Assembly: GCA_003222935.1 (NCBI GenBank)
Contig: QHXL01000230.1
Span: 1 to 7,033 of the forward strand
DNA length: 7,033 nt
Reading direction: 5' to 3'
Origin: Acidobacteriota bacterium
GTDB taxonomy: Bacteria > Acidobacteriota > Blastocatellia > Pyrinomonadales > Pyrinomonadaceae
This document shows, in pieces, positions 1 to 5,766 of this stretch. Under the pieces are notes generated by a model that did not search any database, had not been told where the DNA came from, and saw only the letters and a list, made by a program, of their open reading frames with translations. Position numbers and translations under genes: made by a program. Each line of letters begins with the position of its first letter. Within the stretch, counting starts at the first letter, position 1.

Positions 1-1
1 T

Positions 2-2680
2 ACGCTCAACAATCTAGCACTGGTTAATCAAAACATAGGTGAGCCACGAAGGGCCCTGGAGTTTTTGAACGAGATACGCGAGTTACTTAAGGGCATGAAT
101 GATCGCGCAAAGGAAGCATCTTTCCTGAATAATATCTGCGTGGTGCACGAAAATCTTGGTGAGTATGCCAAGTCACTTGAAGCCTGCAATCAAGCGCTTT
201 CGATCAGACGTGAATTGGGGGAAGAACGGGGTGAAGCTGTAGTTTTCAACAGTTTTGGTAACACATATGGGAGCATGGGCCAGTACGAGCTTGCCCTGGA
301 TTCGTATACCAGATCTCAAGCACTCTACGAAAAGTATGGTAACGCCGGCGGTCAGGCAATCGAGTTTCACAATCTCGGTTGGCTATATGCCTCGCTGGGT
401 GATTATGAGAAGGCGATCGACTTCTACGTGAAGGCCCTCGAAATTTTTCGGAAGCTAGGCAATCAATTCCGTGAGGGCAATACGCTCAGCAATATTGCCG
501 CTAACTATGCGGACTTTGGAGATTTCAAGAAGGCATTAGAGGTTAACCAGGAGGCGTTGAAGTTACGTATTGCCGCAAGTAATACCGCGGGTGAAGCGGT
601 TACTTACAACAACATGGCAAACTGTTATTCGCATCTCGGCGACCACCAAAAGGCTCTTGAATACTACAAGCGAGCTGTTGACCTTCATCGCACTCGAAAC
701 CCCAGGCAACTTGCCGCATCTTTAAAAAATATGGGCGGCGTTTATCGCGAGATAGCCGAAACCCAGAAGGCAACGGAGTGCCTCACCGAGGCGTTGGAGA
801 TTACCAGGCGCATTGGTGATCCATCCGGAGAAGCTGATACCTTGTCGCTATTGGCCCAGGTCGAACGTGACCAGGGCAAATTGCCGGCAGCCAAACTCCA
901 CGTTGAGGCTGCACTAGCTTCCGTTGAATCCTTACGCATCAACCTTAAGGATCGAAATCGACGGAACTCGTTCTTTGCTTCCGTTCGCAATTATCATGAA
1001 GTTTATATCGACGTTCTAATGCGGTTGCACAAACAAAATCCCAGTGGAGGATTTGACGTTGCCGCTTTGAAAGCAAGTGAAAACGCGCGAGCACGCTCGC
1101 TGCTTGAGTCCTTAGTCGAAGCGAGTGCTCAAATCGCACAAGGCGTGGATCCAATGTTGCTCGAGCGCGAGCGAAGTTTGCGAAGGTTGATTTCTGATAA
1201 AGCAGAACTTCAACAGCTTCTACTCAGTGGTAACTACACTGAGGAGCAGGCTAAAAGTATGCAGAGAGATTTGGATGTTCTCACGACAGAATATGATCAG
1301 CTACAGACTAAAATTCGACAAAGCAGCCCCAGATACACAGCGCTTACTCAACCTGTTTCGTTAAGTCTGCAGGAAATTCAATCTCGCTTGCTCGATCAAA
1401 ATACTGTCTTGCTGGAATACGCCCTCGGGGAAGAGAAGAGTTATTTGTTTTTAGTCTCCTCGACATCCTTTAAGACGTTTGAATTGCCGGCGCGTGTTGA
1501 GGTCGAGAAGTCGGCTCGCAGTGTTTACGAGTTAGTGACCGCAGCAGAGCGCGTCGTTCCCAACGAAACACTCGAGCAAAGAAACAAGCGAATTGATCAG
1601 GCTGACAGCGACTATCCTGCCTCAGCGGCTGGACTGAGTCGGATGCTACTAGCACCGCTCGCGTCTGAACTGAAGAACAAACGGCTCCTGATCGTAGGTG
1701 ATGGCATTCTGCAATATGTTCCGTTTGGAGCATTGCCGGAACCGGAGTCGCCGAGCCGGGGAACGAAGGGTACCGAGACGCTGGGAAGGGCCGATGCGGC
1801 GACCGGGCGATCCGCGACGGTTAACCATGTCGCCGCGTCCCCCGTTCCCGGCCCTGCTCCTTTGATCGCCAACCATGAAGTCGTCGTTCTTCCTTCAGCG
1901 TCTGTGCTTGGAATTCTCCGAAGCGACGCGAAAGATCGGACACCTCCGCCAAAGACGATCGCGGTGTTTGCGGATCCGGTATTTGGAAATCAAGACCCAC
2001 GGATCGGTTCAGCAGCGAAGAATCTGCGTTTAGACAGTCCAGCGTTGGCGGAAGCGGGTGACGTCAAAAGGTCCGCCGACGAGTCAGGCCTTAACGGTTT
2101 TCCCAGGTTGCGTTTTAGTCGGCAGGAAGCGGAACAGATAATGCGGCTCGTTCCCCGGAACAACAGTCTGGAAGCGCTCGACTTCTTGGCAAATAAATCG
2201 ACGGCCACGAGTGCGGACTTGAAGCAGTACCGCATCGTACATTTTGCGACGCATGGTCTAATTAATAGTCGACATGCTGATCTTTCAGGAATTGTGTTGT
2301 CGCTTGTAGACCAGGAAGGCAAACCGCAAAACGGTTTCTTGAGACTCTACGATATTTACAACATGAATCTCTCGGCCGACCTGGTTGTCCTCTCAGCGTG
2401 TCAGACGGCCCTTGGGAAAGATATCAGGGGAGAAGGCCTGGTTGGCCTGGCTCGCGCTTTCATGTACGCAGGGTCCTCACGAATTGTGGCGAGTTTATGG
2501 AAGACAGAGGACCGTGCCACTGCGGTATTGATGGATCGGTTCTATGCAAATCTATTGGCGGGCAACGGAATGAGTCCGGCTGCTGCGCTAAGAAAAGCGC
2601 AACTTAGCATGTGGCAAGACAAGCGATGGGGACAACCCCGCTACTGGGCCGCGTTTACTTTACAAGGTGAGTGGAAGTGA
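2..2680 (+). CDS. TPR-CHAT protein (caspase-like peptidase), 5'-truncated
   Basis: The reading frame is open from the first complete codon (nt 2), and the residues there already form a TPR helix pair (TLNNLALVNQNIGEPRRALE), so the true start lies upstream; the TTG at nt 65 is not credible. Of 892 visible residues (numbered from nt 2), about 1-315 form eight 40-residue TPR units with the usual NN/LG/A-Y/F-AL pattern. A helical linker follows, partly charged and coiled-coil-like (about 380-440), then a CHAT domain from about 467 to the end. The CHAT dyad is present: His751 in HFATHG (codon 2252-2254) and Cys800 in SACQT (codon 2399-2401), followed by GEGLVGLARAFMYAG and SLWKTED. CHAT domains belong to the caspase/separase peptidase clan, and TPRs usually bind protein partners. 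No signal peptide is visible, so a cytoplasmic role is likely, but the N-terminus is missing. A GC-rich insert lies at residues 581-619. The sigma and anti-sigma genes downstream suggest a regulatory substrate (inference). Confidence 0.93.
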   Translation, partial: TLNNLALVNQNIGEPRRALEFLNEIRELLKGMNDRAKEASFLNNICVVHENLGEYAKSLEACNQALSIRRELGEERGEAVVFNSFGNTYGSMGQYELALDSYTRSQALYEKYGNAGGQAIEFHNLGWLYASLGDYEKAIDFYVKALEIFRKLGNQFREGNTLSNIAANYADFGDFKKALEVNQEALKLRIAASNTAGEAVTYNNMANCYSHLGDHQKALEYYKRAVDLHRTRNPRQLAASLKNMGGVYREIAETQKATECLTEALEITRRIGDPSGEADTLSLLAQVERDQGKLPAAKLHVEAALASVESLRINLKDRNRRNSFFASVRNYHEVYIDVLMRLHKQNPSGGFDVAALKASENARARSLLESLVEASAQIAQGVDPMLLERERSLRRLISDKAELQQLLLSGNYTEEQAKSMQRDLDVLTTEYDQLQTKIRQSSPRYTALTQPVSLSLQEIQSRLLDQNTVLLEYALGEEKSYLFLVSSTSFKTFELPARVEVEKSARSVYELVTAAERVVPNETLEQRNKRIDQADSDYPASAAGLSRMLLAPLASELKNKRLLIVGDGILQYVPFGALPEPESPSRGTKGTETLGRADAATGRSATVNHVAASPVPGPAPLIANHEVVVLPSASVLGILRSDAKDRTPPPKTIAVFADPVFGNQDPRIGSAAKNLRLDSPALAEAGDVKRSADESGLNGFPRLRFSRQEAEQIMRLVPRNNSLEALDFLANKSTATSADLKQYRIVHFATHGLINSRHADLSGIVLSLVDQEGKPQNGFLRLYDIYNMNLSADLVVLSACQTALGKDIRGEGLVGLARAFMYAGSSRIVASLWKTEDRATAVLMDRFYANLLAGNGMSPAAALRKAQLSMWQDKRWGQPRYWAAFTLQGEWK
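1741..1857. repeat. GC-rich palindromic insert inside the CHAT coding region
   Basis: Nt 1741-1860 are about 72% G+C (87 of 120 counted), against about 50-52% in the 60 nt on either side. The stretch contains nested inverted repeats. The outer pair is GGGAACG (1759-1765) plus GGG (1768-1770) with CCC (1840-1842) plus CGTTCCC (1843-1849). The inner pair is GATGCGGCGA (1793-1802) with TCGCCGCGTC (1830-1839), including one G-T. It reads through in frame as a Gly/Ser/Thr/Pro/Ala-rich segment between FGALPEP and PLIANHEVVVLPSAS, where CHAT proteins usually have a shorter loop. In-frame palindromic insertions are known as RPEs in Rickettsia; that this is a mobile repeat here is inference. Confidence 0.45.
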
Positions 2681-2683
2681 GGA

Positions 2684-2762
2684 TCGGGGCAGTAGCCCGA
2701 CTGTCAAGGAGGGCTCCGTAGCGATGTCAAAGCCCTCCCTCACGGTCGGGCTACTGCCCCGA
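2684..2762. repeat. Intergenic palindromic repeat (18-bp arms)
   Basis: Perfect 18-bp arms TCGGGGCAGTAGCCCGAC (2684-2701) and its reverse complement (2745-2762) enclose an inner stem GGAGGGCT (2708-2715)/AGCCCTCC (2731-2738) and a 15-nt loop. There is no T-run after the structure, so it is not a canonical terminator. It begins 4 nt after the CHAT stop codon and ends 22 nt before the sigma-factor ATG, filling nearly the whole gap. Its form fits a REP- or MITE-like dispersed element, though only one copy is present in this window. Confidence 0.75.
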
Positions 2763-2784
2763 CCTTCGATCCCTAGAACTCTTA

Positions 2785-3381
2785 ATGACTAACGCAGAAA
2801 ATCCGCCCTCGAGCACCACTCGGAAATGGACTCTCACGCCCGAGGCCTTCGACAATCTCCTCGCAGTTTTCCACCCAAACCGGGATAGCGCTGCCCAAAA
2901 ATATCTGGAAGTTCGTGCCAACCTGGTCCGCTTCTTCGAATGGCGTGGTTGTCCCTTTCCAGAAGATCATGCCGACGAAACCTTTAATCGCGTGGCGCGC
3001 AAAATTGCAGACGGCGAAGAGATCCAAAAGCCCGCGGGATATGTGATGGGCGTGGCCCGATTGCTGGTTTTGGAAATAATCAAGTCTCTTACCAGACAGC
3101 GTGAGGCACTGGGCGAATACCAGCACTCCTACAGTGAGGTGGCCGACGTACCCGAATCCGAGTCTCGAATCGACTGTTTACAAACATGTCTTCAGCAACT
3201 TTCCCCCGATAACCGCGAGTTCATCATTCAGTATTACCAGGGCGACAAGGGCGAGAAAATTGAAAACCGGAGGAAGTTGGGACAGCGTTTGGGTGTTGCG
3301 ATAAATACTTTACGAATGCGAGCCCAGCGGCTTCGGGAACGTTTGCAAGGCTGCGTTGAGGAATGTGTGAACGTTGGCTAG
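2785..3381 (+). CDS. ECF-like sigma-70 family RNA polymerase sigma factor
   Basis: This 198-residue protein fits a two-domain ECF-type sigma factor. Residues about 19-104 resemble sigma region 2: a helix (YLEVRANLVRFFEWRG), then PEDHADETFNRVARKI, which matches the usual D-A-x-D/E-x-x-Q-E-T-F stretch, then AGYVMGVARLLVLEIIKS, equivalent to the promoter-melting and -10 reading helix. Residues about 130-188 resemble region 4, with LSPDNREFIIQYYQGDK followed by a helix-turn-helix (KLGQRLGVAINTLRMRAQRLRERL). There is no region 1.1 or 3. It should direct RNA polymerase to a small regulon and be held inactive by the anti-sigma factor encoded downstream. ATG 2785 is the only plausible start: upstream the frame has no start before the TAG at 2719. 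No Shine-Dalgarno sequence precedes it, because the hairpin repeat ends 22 nt upstream. The sigma-70 family call is firm; the ECF subgroup is not assigned. Confidence 0.92.
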   Translation: MTNAENPPSSTTRKWTLTPEAFDNLLAVFHPNRDSAAQKYLEVRANLVRFFEWRGCPFPEDHADETFNRVARKIADGEEIQKPAGYVMGVARLLVLEIIKSLTRQREALGEYQHSYSEVADVPESESRIDCLQTCLQQLSPDNREFIIQYYQGDKGEKIENRRKLGQRLGVAINTLRMRAQRLRERLQGCVEECVNVG

Positions 3382-3425
3382 AAAAATATTTGTTTAGAGA
3401 TGTGACAAAAGCGATTTTCCGACCA

Positions 3426-3437
3426 CTCATATATGAG
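3426..3437. promoter_or_regulatory. 12-bp perfect palindrome between sigma and anti-sigma genes
   Basis: CTCATATATGAG is a perfect dyad lying 44 nt after the sigma stop codon and 9 nt before the long inverted repeat. Its size and AT-rich centre would suit a dimeric regulator site. No matching second copy or convincing -35/-10 pair was found, so operator function is only a possibility. Confidence 0.2.
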
Positions 3438-3445
3438 GCACCAAT

Positions 3446-3539
3446 TGTCCGATATGCTTTAGCTTGTCGTGACGATCGACGCCACATTCCCTTAGAAATT
3501 CTCTTATCTTCGTTACGACAAGCTAAAGCATATCGGACA
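3446..3539. repeat. Long inverted repeat (25-bp perfect arms, 30 bp with one G-T)
   Basis: Arms 3446-3470 and 3515-3539 are perfect reverse complements over 25 bp, beginning TGTCCGATATGCTTTAGC. Allowing one G-T pair, the stem extends inward to 3475/3510, leaving a 34-nt loop (3476-3509). It carries no T-run and no obvious target-site duplication. It lies inside the anti-sigma-like remnant and shares no sequence with the other two intergenic hairpins in the window. It is probably a non-autonomous palindromic element; as RNA it would form a very stable hairpin between the sigma and anti-sigma cistrons. Confidence 0.75.
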
Positions 3540-3614
3540 CGAAGATTGCTCGGCGAACTTTCTGAACAAAAACTGGGTGAACTGGAAATTGAGTTTTTTC
3601 CAGAACATATATTT

Positions 3615-3622
3615 AGAGGAGA
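3615..3622 (+). promoter_or_regulatory. Ribosome-binding site supporting the GTG start at 3633
   Basis: AGAGGAGA contains GGAG (3618-3621), 11 nt before GTG 3633. It lies inside the last codons of the remnant frame and is the only good Shine-Dalgarno sequence near the start of the anti-sigma gene, so it supports GTG 3633 as the initiation codon. Confidence 0.55.
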
Positions 3623-3632
3623 CTGCTAAGTC

Positions 3633-4601
3633 GTGATTGAAGCTCCGCTCAGTGAACAAAACATACGCCTGTATTTGCTTGGCGAACTTCCTGAACCAGA
3701 ACAGGTTGAAATAGAAGACCTGGCGTTTGCAGATCAGAGAGTTCTCGAACAGATTCAGGCCGTCGAGCAGGACTTGATTGACGATTACGTGAGTGGAGAT
3801 ATCCCTGAAGATAAACGACAGAGTTTTCAAACACACTTTTTGGCCTCAGCAGAGCGTAGAAAGAAGTTTGCCTTCGCGAAAGCACTTGCCACCGTTGTAA
3901 AGGAAAACACGGTGCCGGCTCCTGATGTCGCAATAGCTCCATCATGGAGCACGAAGTTAGCAGCGTTCTTTACACGCCCTGTAATGGCCTACTCCTTTGC
4001 GTTGGCTTCGTTATTATTGTTTTTTGTTGGTTCATGGTTAGTTGTCGATAGAATTCGGCTTCGTTCTGAAATCGCAAGGCTTCAGACCGCGCAGGAATCA
4101 CAGACGGCACAGAATCGCCAACTCGAGAAAGACCTTGTTGACGAGCGTCTTCGGAATCAAGAACTCATGGCGAACCGCGGCACACCGCCGCAACAAACTC
4201 CAACTCCTGAAGTTCAACCTGACAGTCCGCCACAACCCACCACACCAACCTCGCCGGTCGTCGTTGCTTTTTCACTAGTTCCAGGTATTTCTCGTAGTAG
4301 CAATTCAGTTCCACAACTGGCGATCGGTAAAGATGTGAATTTGGTGAGACTCCAAATCGGTATCGATCCACAAGAAAATTACCGACGGTATCGGGCGGAA
4401 CTGCGCACCGTAAGTGGACAGCAAGTGTTGGCCCAGGGAAATCTCTCGGCGCGCGGCGGCAGTCACGGTCGGAGTATTCCTTTCGGTGTCCCCGCAACTG
4501 CTCTTGGAAATGGCAAGTACGAACTAGCATTAAAGGGCATCACGGAGAGCGGCACGACGGAGGATGTTGGTTTCTACTATTTCGACGTTGTGAAAAAGTA
4601 G
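3633..4601 (+). CDS. Single-pass membrane anti-sigma-like protein (no zinc motif)
   Basis: A 322-residue protein with a clear linear layout. Residues 1-115 are a helical, acidic cytoplasmic domain (LSEQNIRLYLLGELPEPEQ; VEQDLIDDYVSGDIPEDKR) of the kind found in anti-sigma factors next to acidobacterial ECF genes. A transmembrane helix spans about 117-138 (MAYSFALASLLLFFVGSWLV). A charged coiled-coil-like helix covers about 139-181, and a Pro/Thr/Gln-rich linker about 184-208. A beta-rich C-terminal domain (about 209-322) is predicted outside the membrane, with RRYRAELRTVSGQQVLAQ and GKYELALKGI segments. The protein has no cysteine, so the usual zinc-binding HxxxCxxC anti-sigma motif is absent. 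It presumably sequesters the sigma factor of the upstream gene at the membrane and senses an envelope signal; this is inference from order and topology. The GTG start at 3633 is set by the upstream GGAG. Confidence 0.8.
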   Translation: MIEAPLSEQNIRLYLLGELPEPEQVEIEDLAFADQRVLEQIQAVEQDLIDDYVSGDIPEDKRQSFQTHFLASAERRKKFAFAKALATVVKENTVPAPDVAIAPSWSTKLAAFFTRPVMAYSFALASLLLFFVGSWLVVDRIRLRSEIARLQTAQESQTAQNRQLEKDLVDERLRNQELMANRGTPPQQTPTPEVQPDSPPQPTTPTSPVVVAFSLVPGISRSSNSVPQLAIGKDVNLVRLQIGIDPQENYRRYRAELRTVSGQQVLAQGNLSARGGSHGRSIPFGVPATALGNGKYELALKGITESGTTEDVGFYYFDVVKK

Positions 4602-4610
4602 TTGTGTAAT

Positions 4611-4698
4611 GGATCTTAGCCGCAGATTTACGCAGGTCTTCGCAGATGACAAGGTCAGCAGATCTGCGTTCATCTGCGTAAATCTGCGGCTAAGATCC
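4611..4698. repeat. Intergenic palindromic repeat (25-bp perfect arms)
   Basis: The arms 4611-4635 and 4674-4698 are perfect reverse complements over 25 bp (starting GGATCTTAGCCGCAG). A 5-nt internal loop on each side and a second stem CGCAGAT (4641-4647)/ATCTGCG (4662-4668) complete an 88-nt hairpin with a 14-nt tip. The unit CGCAGAT.TACGCAG recurs in degenerate form within it. Repeats of this CTGCGTAAATCTGCGGC type are, from memory, common between genes in several environmental bacterial phyla. It begins 9 nt after the anti-sigma stop. The sequence after it (TTTCTTCGC) is only weakly T-rich, so terminator function is possible but unproven. Confidence 0.8.
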
Positions 4699-4755
4699 TT
4701 TCTTCGCTCCTTTGTTTGACCCGCAGTGATGTTTTCCAACTCTTCGCCACTTATA

Positions 4756-4764
4756 GGTGGAGGA
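4756..4764 (+). promoter_or_regulatory. Strong ribosome-binding site deciding the start at 4773
   Basis: GGTGGAGGA contains GGAGG (4759-4763), 9 nt before ATG 4773. The frame is open further upstream to a TTG at 4716, but that codon has no Shine-Dalgarno sequence, so the ATG is preferred. Confidence 0.7.
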
Positions 4765-4772
4765 ATTGGATT

Positions 4773-5099
4773 ATGTGGATCACCGTGAAAGACTTGAAGC
4801 AAATGGACGAAATTTCCATCCGTACCCAAAACAGCGAGTACCGGTTTCGCGTAACTGACCCTTTAAAATGCAAGGGAGTTATCAGTGGGGGATTATTTGG
4901 CGAGGTCGAACACGAGGCTTCTCTTTGCTATGAGGTTGCGATTGACGGTGAGAAACCTCAGTTTTTCGCAAGACTTGAAATCGGTCGTTGCGCATACTTC
5001 TATGTGTACCTCAGAGATAGTTTGAGACGGCTAAACACTTCAGCAATTCGAGACGTCTCATTGGCAAGATTTCCGACTGAGGCAACAACACAGTGTTGA
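4773..5099 (+). CDS. Small protein of unknown function (108 aa)
   Basis: Not recognised with confidence. The 108-residue product starts MWITVKDLKQMDEISIRTQN and appears rich in beta strands, with a notable central run of charged and glycine-rich motifs (SEYRFRVTDP, then ISGGLFGEVEHEASL). It has no signal peptide or membrane helix, so it is probably cytoplasmic. It contains four cysteines without metal-site spacing. The T/N-S-x-YRFRV-x-DP followed by a Gly-Gly-x-x-GE pattern recalls short uncharacterised proteins I associate with Acidobacteriota, but I cannot name a family. It follows the hairpin repeat 4611-4698 and has its own strong ribosome-binding site. A weak terminator-like hairpin comes after it, so it is probably a separate unit from the sigma/anti-sigma block. 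Confidence is high that it is a gene and low on any role. Confidence 0.7.
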   Translation: MWITVKDLKQMDEISIRTQNSEYRFRVTDPLKCKGVISGGLFGEVEHEASLCYEVAIDGEKPQFFARLEIGRCAYFYVYLRDSLRRLNTSAIRDVSLARFPTEATTQC

Positions 5100-5112
5100 G
5101 AGTAGTGATTGT

Positions 5113-5138
5113 CTTCTCCGTCGGAGAGGTAGTGTTTT
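5113..5138 (+). terminator. Weak intrinsic terminator candidate after the 108-aa gene
   Basis: The stem CTTCTCC (5113-5119)/GGAGAGG (5123-5129), with one G-T and a 3-nt loop, is followed after 5 nt by TTTT (5135-5138). The U-tract is short and offset, so only weak termination would be expected. Confidence 0.3.
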
Positions 5139-5191
5139 AATCAGCAGCCTTAACACACACTGTTTTTCAAGAGGGCTGACAGACTGATTAA
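5137..5191. other. Imperfect dyad upstream of the secreted-protein gene
   Basis: TTAATCAG (5137-5144) pairs with CTGATTAA (5184-5191), and the adjoining CAGCC (5145-5149) pairs with GGCTG (5174-5178) across a 5-nt bulge and a 24-nt loop. It lies between two plus-strand genes and is followed by TTATTTT. It could be a second terminator or a 5' leader structure for the gene at 5232; nothing decides between these. Confidence 0.25.
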
Positions 5192-5231
5192 TTATTTTGG
5201 CTGGCGGGTAAGAGTTAGAGGAGTATCGACG

Positions 5232-5756
5232 ATGAATAGGAAGATTAAAGTCCTGGGAATTTTGTTCGGGCTGTCCCTCTTGCCGTTGACGTCGGTGAGA
5301 GCTCAGTTTTGTAATCCCGCGGTTGTTGACTACATCGTGCGCGACGGGAAGGGAACCGTTGTTGGTGGAGAGGAACTTAAAACTATCCACCAGCAACTGC
5401 CTGAAACCATCGGAAATGCAGGTACTGCGGTCAGCGAAGTATCTTTCACAGGCGATGGAGTAACTTACTACTGGCGGGACTCAGTTGATTGGGATAAGGG
5501 CAAGAAGGTGTCGGCATTGGAGTTTGCGAATGCCGCTACTTGCACCTTGGAGTTTCCGCGGGTGGACCTTGCGTATCAAGGAATGAAGATGACCCTGATC
5601 TTCGATATCAATATTGCGAGGAAGCAGGATGATCGACGCGTGGTCATCGATTCTCTGCCATTTCAGAACGGTGTGTTTACCCTGGACCTCACTGGCTGGT
5701 CGCACAGTCGGGACCAAATGATTCCAGCGACTCGATGGAAGAAGGGAAAAGGCTAG
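5232..5756 (+). CDS. Secreted protein of unknown function (174 aa)
   Basis: The product has a classical Sec signal peptide: basic MNRKIK, hydrophobic VLGILFGLSLLPLT and a V-R-A cleavage motif, with predicted cleavage after Ala24. It should therefore be periplasmic or exported. The mature part of about 150 residues appears beta-rich and contains only two cysteines, Cys27 near the new N-terminus and Cys104, which could form one disulfide. Cys27 is not in a lipobox, so this is not a lipoprotein. The C-terminal section (LPFQNGVFTLDLTGW, then MIPATRWKKGK) is basic. No catalytic motif or named domain is recognised. The start is well supported by AGAGGAG at 5217-5223, 8 nt before the ATG. The gene faces the MFS transporter gene with only 10 nt between the two stop codons. 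Confidence 0.82.
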   Translation: MNRKIKVLGILFGLSLLPLTSVRAQFCNPAVVDYIVRDGKGTVVGGEELKTIHQQLPETIGNAGTAVSEVSFTGDGVTYYWRDSVDWDKGKKVSALEFANAATCTLEFPRVDLAYQGMKMTLIFDINIARKQDDRRVVIDSLPFQNGVFTLDLTGWSHSRDQMIPATRWKKGKG

Positions 5757-5766
5757 GCAGTCGAGA

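Larger units (their letters stand above)
3363..3629 (+). pseudogene. Broken N-terminal copy of an anti-sigma-like gene, interrupted by an inverted repeat
   Basis: An 88-codon open frame overlaps the end of the sigma gene by 19 nt and has no usable ribosome-binding site (the GAGG at 3358-3361 is only 1 nt from the ATG). Two parts resemble the start of the next gene. IYEAPI (about nt 3429-3446) matches MIEAPL. RRLLGELSEQKLGELEIEFF (from about nt 3540) matches the region of RLYLLGELPEPEQVEIED. Around 3546-3580 the DNA also matches the intact gene at about 80% over 30 nt. Between the two parts lies the long inverted repeat 3446-3539, where the intact gene has only about five codons. The frame stops at TAA 3627-3629, about 30 residues into the homologous segment. 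The likeliest reading is a paralogous or duplicated anti-sigma start disrupted by a palindromic element. A functional small protein cannot be excluded. Confidence 0.45.

Noticed and set aside
2..940. 120-nt periodicity as a DNA tandem repeat
   Set aside because: The period equals the 40-residue TPR unit. Similarity is at the protein level and the DNA copies are strongly diverged.
2684..2762. Hairpin as an intrinsic terminator of the CHAT gene
   Set aside because: The structure is strong, but the next bases are CCTTCGATCC with no U-tract.
3402..3435. GTGACA with a downstream TATATG as a sigma-70 promoter for the anti-sigma gene
   Set aside because: GTGACA (3402-3407) matches the -35 consensus at five of six bases, but the only AT-rich -10 candidate lies about 22 nt away, beyond usable spacing.
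4165..4530. A minus-strand frame inside the anti-sigma gene
   Set aside because: It overlaps a well-supported gene entirely, shows low-complexity composition and has no ribosome-binding site of note.
2..4601. A type III-E CRISPR (craspase) locus
   Set aside because: The TPR-CHAT plus sigma pairing recalls it, but there is no Cas7-11, no Csx30 or Csx31 and no repeat-spacer array in the window.
4530..4829. A minus-strand frame across the hairpin repeat
   Set aside because: Its central peptide is just the translation of the palindromic repeat; such short predicted proteins recur wherever this repeat occurs.
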